Assembly: GCA_013368325.1 (NCBI GenBank)
Contig: JAACJK010000219.1
Location: 310,001 to 374,000 of the forward strand
Length of the DNA stretch: 64,000 nt
Source of the DNA: Ephemerocybe angulata
Taxonomy: Eukaryota; Basidiomycota; Agaricomycetes; Agaricales; Psathyrellaceae
Reading direction: 5' to 3'
Shown here: in pieces, positions 55,774 through 64,000 of the stretch
Layout of the letters: each line of letters begins with the position of its first letter
How positions within the stretch are numbered: the first letter of the stretch is position 1
Program-made: the position numbers and the translations under genes
The notes under the pieces: generated by a model
What the model was told of the DNA's origin: nothing
The model's database searches: none
What the model saw: only the letters and a program-made list of their open reading frames with translations

Positions 55774-57059
55774 TCACTTCCGTGACCCCACCAACGAGGC
55801 GACCACGGCCAGTGACCCTATCGCAAGCCACCCTCCTCCTGAGATCCCTTTGACGAATTCAAGAGCCAGCCCAGCCAACCACTTCGCCGGTGTCAGTTGA
55901 TCATTTGGCTTCACTGGAATTTGGTATGGGGATCGACCATCGGCGGGTCTGCCACAAGGCAGAAGATGCATAGAGTAAGCGCGGGGGCATGGAAAGAAGT
56001 GAAGCGAGACGACATACACAGCGAACACCATACTCCCTTCAACGTCATAAACGCGTGAAAACTCCTCGGCCTCCTGCCCAACTTCCCTTTCGCGGAGAAG
56101 GACGACGTTATGGAGAATTAAATGGCCAAACTCGATATGAACGTCCACCAGATGCCGTTTCGATCGCTCCCTGTTTGATTGTCGATCGAGGTCGTGACCA
56201 GGGTTCGAGGCAGGAGGCAGATGCGATAATTCCCATCTGGCGGCCATGTCCTTGAAACGCTTCTTCCGTACTTTGGTCATCCACAGACCATCAGTTGAAA
56301 GCCATTTGTCCAAAGGGGTCAATGTAGATTGCGCTTTGTGTGTCAAGCGGATCACCCGAATGCATTTCGATGGATCAAGAAAAGAGGTGGTGGCGGTCCC
56401 AGGCGTGTTGTCTGAAGGCGGGGAAATTTGAAAAACCTTCTTCCCAGAAGCATTCGTCGATGAAATAGAGGGAGGGTGGACAAGATCTTCAAACTCATCC
56501 AAGAGGATTGACAGGTGAAACGCTCTGGTAGGGTGAGAGTACCATTGGTCGGTGTGCTTCCTTTCTGTCGCGCGGTCGTCCTCGTCAGTTGATTTGGCGC
56601 GTAATGAAAAGAAAACACTTACGGATGTACACTTCATGAAAATCTTTACATTCATTACGGTGTCGCTGAATCCAGTCGCGTTTCTGGCACTCCCTCGAGC
56701 AGTAGACCACCGAATGACAGCTAGAGCATGTCTGCTGCTTCTTCCTGATTCGCAGAACGGTAGTAGACCCGGGTGAAGAAGCCACCATGTCGTCGTGCTG
56801 GAGGAATACATAAGTTAACATGCATTCCCCCAGAAATGAAATTACTCGCATCCAGGTTGTCGCACAGTTGAACACGTCTCGTTCGCTTCAGGAACTCGCT
56901 CTCCTCGTTCACTTCCTCCAACAGTGCGTCATAGAGGATACGCCGCTCGTCATCATCAGGGCACCTGTTAAGGCGTGACGGAGGAACGGATGCCATCTGA
57001 CGTCTCAGCTCTCCAAGAAAACGAGGGTACCCGGCGTAATTAAGAAGTGTGCAAAGCAA
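55774..57059 (-). pseudogene. MYND-type zinc-finger protein, 3' half
   Basis: The minus strand codes for a helical stretch (LLNYAGYPRFLGELRRQMAS, ILYDALLEEVNEESEFLKRT), a MYND-like finger QTCSSCHSVVYCSRECQKRD with WIQRHRNEC, then (after an intron joining YI to QRKHTDQWYSH) about 270 residues with RRKR-rich and REREVGQEAEEF stretches and a C-terminal membrane-like segment WLAIGSLAVVASLVG. The first Cys pair of a complete MYND finger is not found in a consistent frame, and there is no convincing start. The helical stretch is what normally follows the N-terminal part that lies at 58150-59451, so this is probably the 3' half of one interrupted gene. Confidence 0.55.
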
Positions 57060-57061
57060 GA

Positions 57062-58150
57062 ACTTCGCTTATCCTGAATGTTTTACGGGGCTCCGCCAAT
57101 GGGAGCCCATCATTGATCCCGTTTTACGCTGCCGAGATGCCGACCCGGAGGCTCGGGACCACGTGCCCCGGAAGCTTCCGGCGCGCGCGCCTGGGCGCGA
57201 ACTTTGGCGGGAATGCAAGCGTCACCCGTCGCGCTCAGCTGTAGTAGTATACAAACAATATACAAATGATCATATTATATTGGAACTGACCGTCGCTCTA
57301 TTTATGGCTATGTCTGTAGCTTGTATGGCACACTGCCATACGCAGGCGCCGCGCCGCGTGCACTCGCTGTGCTCACTGGCATATTTTTGTCCCTCACGCT
57401 GCAGCCAATTTTTGCTGCGCTGCGCGCGCACACACACAGGCTCTAGATATACTGTGGTGAAGCAAATGAGTAGGGTGGGGGCCCAGGGGCATGGGACAGT
57501 CTAGTGAGCAACACAACAGGTGAAATAATAGGCGCCCAACTGCTACGCGCTCCCAAGGTACTCCTAGATGAGAAAATAAGTGAAATAAGTGCGTAAGTAA
57601 CTTATTCTGAGCATTTTACCGTAAAACGGCTCGTTTTACGAGACGAACCGGGTTATTTTACGAGGCAAGCCAGCAACCGCATGCAAACCGCACGCAACTC
57701 GGTTGCGATGGCAGGCGGCACAGCGCCCGTAGGTAACACCATCACTTGGCAACTTCCGGCACATCGGCTTGCTCCCTCGTCTGCGTTGAGCATCCTTCCC
57801 TCCACCTTCTCAGTCCATCCCTGAATAGCAAATGAATTCTGTACTACATTCTATGATTCTATACATGTATGAGGGTCTACTATAAAACTGTCCAGTATTC
57901 TACACACCGGTAATTGCAACACCAGTCCCCGGTGTATATGACCAAAAAAAACTTAGCTGTGAGCAGAAGTACCCGCGCCAAGATCCCGGTTGCGCTTCCA
58001 GAGAGTCCCATCCCTCAAAGCCAGAACCCAGCGCTCGGGACCGTGTCCGGCCATCGTTCCCAAAACGATGGCCTTTTTCCTGCCGGTAAAACGCCCTGTA
58101 AAACAGGGCGAATAAGGCCGCGTTTTCTGCGGCACCCTCTTCATGCGTGC
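57062..58150. mobile_element. repeat-like insertion, probably a non-autonomous element
   Basis: A stretch without gene-like coding that is rich in (T/G)TTTTAC(G/A) motifs in both directions (for example 57079, 57120, 57613, 57633, 57652, 58088 and 58098), with hairpins such as cgccctg / cagggcg and ccatcgtt / aacgatgg at its right end. It separates two parts that look like one MYND-type gene. No transposase is seen, and ends and target duplication are not settled. Confidence 0.4.
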
Positions 58151-59451
58151 GGGTCTTGCGAGGGTCGAAACGTGCCCTGATGTCTTCAATCGGAGAAGGG
58201 CCAGCATGCTTTTCGTCATCGAATGAGAAGGAGTCAAGGACGATGTGGATAATCCCAGATTTTATGATCGTTCGCATGTTGGTCAAAAGAGACCCAGACG
58301 AATAAATCGACCATTCGATGACATGACTCGCCCAGTGGATGACGAAGGGGAGATGGGATGTGAGATGGTCTTTGATGAGTCGGTTCCTAACCGTGGTGAG
58401 GCAATCCATGTAAAGGGGCATTGCCCCTTGCCTGAAGAACGCCTCCCGGATTTTAGGATGGCACATGAGATGATTAGTAACCTCGACCATGGCTCCGATG
58501 TTAGGGATCTCGTAGTTCTCCTTGTTGGAACGCGGCGTATAATTGCTATAATTGCCAAGTCGGTTGAACGCCGTGACAATTCCAATCCTCCTCAGTGTCA
58601 TGTCCACGAAGGTATCGAGAGGGCACACAGCCTGGCGGGTGATGACAGTCATGATGGCGTCCCCGTTCTCCTGGATAAAGTGATAGAAGGCCTCTAGCAG
58701 TCTATCGGCCTCGTGATATTGTCCGCCTTCACGCGAGTCGAAGCCTGGCGGACCGTTCAAACCTTTCTGCTTCCAATACGCAGCGACCTTCGGCGGGATT
58801 ACGGGAGGGCCAGCGTTTTCGAGAGCGGGAGCCGCTCCTATAGTCACAACCCACAGCGCAACCACAGCTTCAACCATCGCCCCAGACCGCAGCATGTTCT
58901 TCTTCAACAATGGGTCCAGCTCCAAGAGCTGCTTCAGAACGCCAACGGAAAGTTGGTACATCTTCTGCATCATCGTGTTCACGCCAATATTGAAGTCCTC
59001 CCTAGTCCCCCAGGGCCTGTCCTTTTCGTGCTTGTAGCTTCCCCCTGAGGACTTGAGATAGTATGTCATCCGCGTCACGATCAATGGGATATAGGCATTC
59101 AAGAGGTGGACAGTCCAGATCTTCGTCCCGGGGTGCGCATCCAGACATATGGGCAGCGCGCAGATGAAATCCATCGTGAGCATAGCGCACTGAATCTCGT
59201 TCATGACCTTCTCTTCGTCTTGCGAGGCAGGCTTGAATTCTAGCTGGCGCAGGAAGGCTTCCAAGACGTCAAGATCATAGCCTTCAGGAAGCGCGGACAT
59301 CAGCTCCTCGAGATGTTTGAGGGATCCGTGACGAGCTGCTTCGAGTGTGGCCTATGATCAGTATCGGAATGATGCATCTCACCCACGTAGGAAATCTTCT
59401 ACAGACCTTGGGGACGGCATGCTGGGGTTTCTTCGAGGATTTCGACGACAT
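57900..59451 (-). CDS. N-terminal half of a MYND-type Agaricomycete protein
   Basis: Exon 1 from 59451 (MSSKSSKKPQHAVPK) is spliced to ATLEAARHGSLKHLEELMSA, then a long exon of all-helical sequence: NMLRSGAMVEAVVALWVVTI, NRLGNYSNYTPRSNKENYEI, HPKIREAFFRQGAMPLYMDC, ASHVIEWSIYSSGSLLTNM. This N-terminal helical region is known from many Agaricomycete proteins that end in a MYND finger. Here the frame runs from about 58150 into the repeat-like sequence and stops at 57900 without reaching a finger; the tail (FYRAFYRQEKGHRFGND) is coded by hairpin-rich repeat DNA. So it is either a truncated gene that still makes a protein or the 5' part of a gene split by an insertion. Confidence 0.6.
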
Positions 59452-59652
59452 AAAGGGAGAGAACAAAGGAAACAGGGGGAAGCAGGATGTTTAGCTTCCG
59501 CTTCCGATCATCTCACGCTCAGTCCAAGTCTCCGGGGGAATAGGGGCGCAAAAAGTTCGTGCATGTTCAGGCTATATGTTACACAAGAATATCCGACAAG
59601 TCCGTTAAACTAAGAGAAAGGGTCGACGATATTTCTAAATAGGCGGTTGAAT

Positions 59653-62130
59653 TTAGAAGCCCAACAAACCACCGAGACTCCCCCCTCCTCCTCCTTCAGT
59701 TGCCTTCTTCTTCTTCCTCGTAGGTGGCGGGGGCTCAAGGGCCTCCTTGATTGTCTTCTCGAGCACAACCTTTGGCATAGACAGGGCTTCAGCCTGCCTT
59801 TGAATCCCACCCGTCTTCAATCTCTTCACGACAATTCTCTTGAGTCCCAACCCACTGGTACTGATAACCTCTTCCGGGGCGCTCTTCTTGCTCTTCGACG
59901 AGCTTCTCCCATCGGCATACGCGTCCTCCATATAAGTGGGGTCGAACTGGGTCCCGGGGCGGACAACGGATATCTCGAGGTCAGCAGAGGTGACGTCCTC
60001 TCCAGTGGCCTTGCGAAGTTCGAGGAGGGGTTTGAAGATCGAACTGAGGCGGTTCTCGATCTGGACTAAATCGTCTTGGGTACGGGTTGACCAGCCTGCA
60101 ATACCCAAGATGGAAACAATGCCGAGCATCAAGTTGTGGTCCCACCCGCTAGTCGAGTAGGGGAGGTGAGCTCTGGTGAGAGAGCGCCAACGTCCGGCCA
60201 CTGCTTGGTCCTCTGAAATTCGGGTGAGTGATGCTCTTCGACAAGTCTGGCGCAAGCCTCACCGTGGTCACGAATGCTATCGTACAGCTCAGAGATCAAA
60301 TTATCGTGCTCCCTTTGATTCTGGACACTCGCATTCCCGCTCCGTTCCTTCTCTTGCTCGCCGGCACCCTCCTCCCCCTCCTCGTGTTTCGCTTTATCCA
60401 CCTTGTGATATGAGGTCCACCTCGATCCAAGGCGCGCACACCATTGAGTGAAAGCAATCTGCATGACGATCTGTACCAGTAGAGGGTTGCTCGGCTCCTT
60501 GGGCTCCTTGATCGACTCCTGGGCCAATACATTCGCGAGCTTCTCCCCCAGCAGCCTCTCAGCCTGGCTATATCCCGACGTCACCGCCTGCTGCCTAACA
60601 CTATGCCTATCCACCCCTTCCTCAGCCACCTCGTAGATAAGGACCTCCCCAAGGAATGCTGCCATCTGGAAGATTTCCTCATTCAACGCGTTCACCTTTT
60701 GCACGACGTCGGTCACGGAGAGCGTGTCTGCCTTGGTCAAAAAGACCTGCGCACCCTTGAGCTCCTTCCCTCGGACCTCCGAAAGGTTAACAGCATCGCT
60801 CAGCTGCTGCTTCACAGCCCCCAGCTCATGCCGCGCCGTCTTGAGCTCGCCGTCGAGGTGGTGGATATGCTTCCTCGCCGAGTGAAACTCCATCTCCACA
60901 GCTCGAAGCTGATGGTACGTCCTGCTATACGCGGAGTGGTACTCCTGCACCTGCTGCTGGGCTGTCCGTCCGTAGTCCTCAAACTCTTCGCAGCGCCTCT
61001 TCATTGCCGCGTACTTCTCCTTGTATTTCTCGAGCTGTGCCTCAGGGGAAGCCGTCCAGAAGCTTCGGGTGCTACTAGACCGTGCGGAACCACGGGCGTC
61101 GCCAGTGTCGGGGAAGCCACCTGGAACGGCACCACGATCAGACCTGTCGCCGTGAGGTGCGACGTTGATTTCCTCAAGCTGAAGTTGCTTCGCCAGCGCA
61201 TGATCGCGCTTGATCTTGTCCTCTTCGATTTGAGCTTCCGCCTGCTTCGCCTGAGCCAAGGCCTGATTGACTGTAGAGAAAGTTAGATACTGTGGCGCTA
61301 AGGGATCATTGTACTAATACGCACTTTCGACTAGGTCCTCCTTGGGAAGCGGCAGAGGCGGAGGGGGCGGAGGAGGAAAGGGCGCCGACGCAATCATCCT
61401 TCGCGACTCCTCGTAGTCACTGTCCATGTCTAGAATGAATGTAAGTTATGTGGCGTTGGCAAATGTTGCTGTGCACACCTTCCACAGAGCTCACGGGCGA
61501 TCCCATGCCCACATCATCGAGGGCTACAATAAGGGAGCGGGGAGCTTATCAGAACAGATCTATTGTCGTTCCAGATCTCTTGAAGTGGGGTACTCACGCT
61601 CTTGGGTCTGAGGCTGCTCTGCGGGCACTCCCTTGCGTTTGATAGGGCTTGCGGATCGGCTGCGGGCGGCTAAAAGTGCGCAGTCATCAGCAATAGAAGT
61701 CATGAAGGAGTTGCTCGAAACACACTGGATGTCGTTCGATCACCCAACTCTTGAGATGCAGGAAGAAGATCCTTCTCCTCTTAGGTAGAATCGTGCTGAT
61801 TAGTGAGCGCCCATGAACCCAGTGGGATTAAGACTTACTATCGTTCTTCCCTTTTGCTTTATCTTCAAGTGTCTCGTCTGTTCTTCGCTCCATGTCTTCA
61901 TTCAGAGCTCCTGAACGCAAATCTCCTTTGTTAAAGTCCTTCGTCGGCGCTGAGGATTGCGATTCGCGAGCCGATCCCGCAGATGGTGCATCTTCGACAG
62001 GGGCCTTCCTCGTCGACTGGCGCTCGGACTTGCTCTCGCGATTCTCCCTGCTGGAAGAGCTGCTTGAGATCTCCTCGCCGGCGCTGCGAGAGGAGGTGGG
62101 TTTCGAAGTGGAGACAGGCTTGGTCGCCAT
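59653..62130 (-). CDS. coiled-coil paralogue E (unknown function)
   Basis: About seven exons; start 62130 (MATKPVSTSKPTSSRSAGEE), exon 1 ending at 61839, then NDKEKDLLPASQELGDRTTS, ARSRSASPIKRKGVPAEQPQ (a nuclear-signal-like block), LDDVGMGSPVSSVE, DMDSDYEESRRMIASAPF with a polyproline run, and the long exon 61259 on. A coiled coil (AQAKQAEAQIEEDKIKRDHA; ELKTARHELGAVKQQLSDAV) precedes the family blocks AQVFLTKADTLSVTDVVQKV, LNEEIFQMAAFLGEVLIY, AVAGRWRSLTRAHL, ILGIAGW, DVTSADLEISVV, FDPTYMEDAYADG, TSGLGLKRIVVKRL and MPKVVLEKTI. The short upstream exons each carry phase-consistent junctions. Function unknown; possibly nuclear. Confidence 0.75.
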
Positions 62131-63174
62131 GGGCATACTATGGATCTCTTTGCTCAATGCTAAGCACAGGGGTCGCTTTGCCGTGAGTTTACGGGTCTAG
62201 ATAGCAAGGTCGCTGGTTCAAGGTGTGATGGTGGTGGTAGTGGACGAAAGCTGGGAAGGATCGTGGCCGTATGAGAGAGAGAGAGGAGGGCCACCTGACT
62301 GATAACCAACAGGCGCCCAAACGTGAAAGCTGTGTTGATGATCGCAGGCTGTCACGTCGCTGGAGACTCTTTTGGGCAAAGCACAAGGAACGAGGGACTC
62401 TGGTGCTGTAGAGTTCAGAAATATGCACGTAAAATCTCGGGCTGCCTGGTACTTGCTGTGTAGGAAGAGTTTGCTAGGGTTCGCTTGGCTGCGGCTGTGA
62501 ATTTGATTCAAAGATACAGCGCGTCCAGACTCCATAAGGAATTGCCTCCTGATGCCCCTATCGGCCTTGACTACTCAAGGTATATTCAAAAAGAAAGATG
62601 TCTTATGAATCCCTGGTTTCTCATGTTCGAAGAGATGTACACTTACCTTTGCGAAGTCAAACCGTAATCCATAGAAGCTCTGATCTGAAAACAGCACCCT
62701 GAATGCCTTCGTTTAGATCAGTGCCACGGAAATGAACTATTCAGTGAGTAGGGTATGACACCTATCACGATGTTCACTAGCCTCCCTTCAATTGGGTAAC
62801 CTAAAACAGCTGGTGTTTTCAATGAGCCAGAACGTAAAATGAACGTGTCGACAACACATGCCATGACCCCACGACATGCTTCAGATAAGGCACGAGGCCG
62901 ACCACCTGCCCATACACATGAGTAACCGTTTCATAGCACACTTATAGGATAGATTCATCGAACGATATGCCTTCTGACCTAGACTTACATTGCCTTATCA
63001 CCTCATCCTTTAGAACCGTTGTGGGCTACACCTCTGCGACGAGATAACTCACAAAGGAATCGCTGCCACAGCGACGTCCTAGTCCCTCTTTGTTCGAACC
63101 TTTGTGCCATTCACCGAGCCAGCCTTTCTGCCACCCCACACTCTGTCATATCAGCCTAACGGTCGCCACGCACC
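62131..63174. other. intergenic region between divergent genes
   Basis: About 1 kb of promoter-type DNA; no gene, RNA or repeat recognised. Confidence 0.45.
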
Positions 63175-64000
63175 ATGTCTCTGTCATCTCCCTTCGCCAT
63201 GTTGAGCATGCTATCCAGACGTCGCACAGCCGCGAAACCTCCTCCTCCTCCCACTCCCCCCGCAGCTTCTGCTTCCCAATCAACCACATCTCTGGCACTA
63301 GCAGACTCAGAATTCTCCGACACAGCTTCAATCAGCAGCAGGAAGTCCACCAAGAAGAAGAAACGCTCGCCCTCCTCCCTTCTCAGCAGCCTCTCCCGCC
63401 GGCCCTCAGTCGCCAGCGTCGTCCATGTCACCGCAGGCGGTACCACCTCCACTCCCAGCGGCCTCTCCGCATCCATGGCCATCCCTCTATCCCCCATTGC
63501 CGACGAAACCAACGAGATCCCCTCGGCAGCCACTGCCCCTGCGATCGCCACGCCGCTGACGGACGAGCCTGAAAGCTCCGAGCCGCAGGATCATCAAGAG
63601 CTCAAAGCTCGGGAGTCAAGCGACAGCTTCTCCGTCGTCCGTCACTCCGAGTCAGACGAGGAGGCTAAGCCACGGGCATCAGCCATCGGGTATGACGCGC
63701 CGAAGAACGAGCCTGTGCACGTTGAGCCCGAGCACGAGGGAGACTGGACTGATGTCCTCGCTGCATTCCCGTCTCCACCTCCAGGCGGACCCGCGTCCAT
63801 TTCCCCACCGGAGTCGCCCTCCGCACCCAAGGCAGCTTCTGAGGAACCCAGATCATCCCTGAGCTTCAACGATGCCGAGCAGGTTTCGACCGTCACTTCC
63901 AGTCATCCCGTAGTCGATTCCAAGACAGAGGAGCGCGACAAGGCCGTCAAGGAGCTGGAAGACCTCCGGACTCTATACGGAGAGAAGGAACTCGAAGCCC
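63175..64000 (+). CDS. Ser/Pro-rich protein, 3' partial
   Basis: An open frame of 275 codons from the ATG at 63175 (MSLSSPFAMLSMLSRRRTAA) to the window edge without a stop. The sequence is low in complexity: polyproline (PPPPPTPPAASAS), a Lys run (SRKSTKKKKRSPSSLLSSLS), acidic and Ser-rich parts (SDSFSVVRHSESDEEAKPRA; EGDWTDVLAAFPSPPPGGPA). It ends in what looks like the start of a coiled coil (ERDKAVKELEDLRTLYGEKE). Its plan (Ser-rich basic start, then coiled coil) resembles the CaaX protein at 47457-48467, but relatedness cannot be claimed from this part. Confidence 0.7.
   Translation, partial: MSLSSPFAMLSMLSRRRTAAKPPPPPTPPAASASQSTTSLALADSEFSDTASISSRKSTKKKKRSPSSLLSSLSRRPSVASVVHVTAGGTTSTPSGLSASMAIPLSPIADETNEIPSAATAPAIATPLTDEPESSEPQDHQELKARESSDSFSVVRHSESDEEAKPRASAIGYDAPKNEPVHVEPEHEGDWTDVLAAFPSPPPGGPASISPPESPSAPKAASEEPRSSLSFNDAEQVSTVTSSHPVVDSKTEERDKAVKELEDLRTLYGEKELEA

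Noticed and set aside
57062..57900. Possible terminal inverted repeats tgttttacggggc / gccctgtaaaaca as proof of a MITE
   Set aside because: The right-hand match is part of a local hairpin, and no clear target-site duplication was found; kept only as a tentative element.

Overview
The window looks like genomic DNA of an Agaricomycete (mushroom-forming basidiomycete). The evidence is dense short introns (mostly about 45-75 nt, GT-AG), genes on both strands without operons, an AA14-type lytic polysaccharide monooxygenase, HSPA12-like Hsp70s in several copies, and families I associate with this class (PA-clan peptidase-like proteins, NLR-type helical plus ubiquitin-like plus zinc proteins, MYND proteins). 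All gene models were assembled by eye from splice signals and reading frames, so exon borders are inferences.

Layout. 0-5 kb: two convergent HSPA12-like Hsp70 genes, the first cut by the left edge. 5-11 kb: a divergent pair of paralogous coiled-coil genes sharing a 308 bp promoter. 11-22 kb: an accessory stretch with WD40 remnants, a truncated and a full-length PA-clan peptidase-like gene, a J-domain fragment, an Hsp70 relic, paired dispersed repeats, a large single-exon unknown gene and a broken recent copy of a coiled-coil family member. 22-28 kb: a coiled-coil protein, the core chaperonin gene CCT8 and a disordered DPYD-repeat protein. 28-40 kb: a third coiled-coil paralogue, a third Hsp70, an NLR-like/ubiquitin-like/zinc protein and a membrane-anchored coiled-coil paralogue. 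42-49 kb: a second NLR-like/ubiquitin-like protein, a DUF1776-type short-chain dehydrogenase-like protein and a coiled-coil protein with a CaaX box. 50-57 kb: the AA14 LPMO, a secreted tandem-repeat protein with KR (Kex2-type) sites, three tRNA-Ala(AGC) genes and the 3' half of a MYND-type gene. 57-64 kb: a repeat-like insertion, the 5' half of the MYND-type gene, a fifth coiled-coil paralogue and a gene cut by the right edge.

Common themes. The window is enriched in lineage-specific paralogues at different stages of life: five intact members plus one fragment of one coiled-coil family, three intact plus one relic Hsp70, and one intact plus one truncated peptidase. The best candidates for undescribed biology are the coiled-coil family and the secreted repeat precursor. 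Housekeeping content is limited mainly to CCT8, the DUF1776 protein and the tRNAs.
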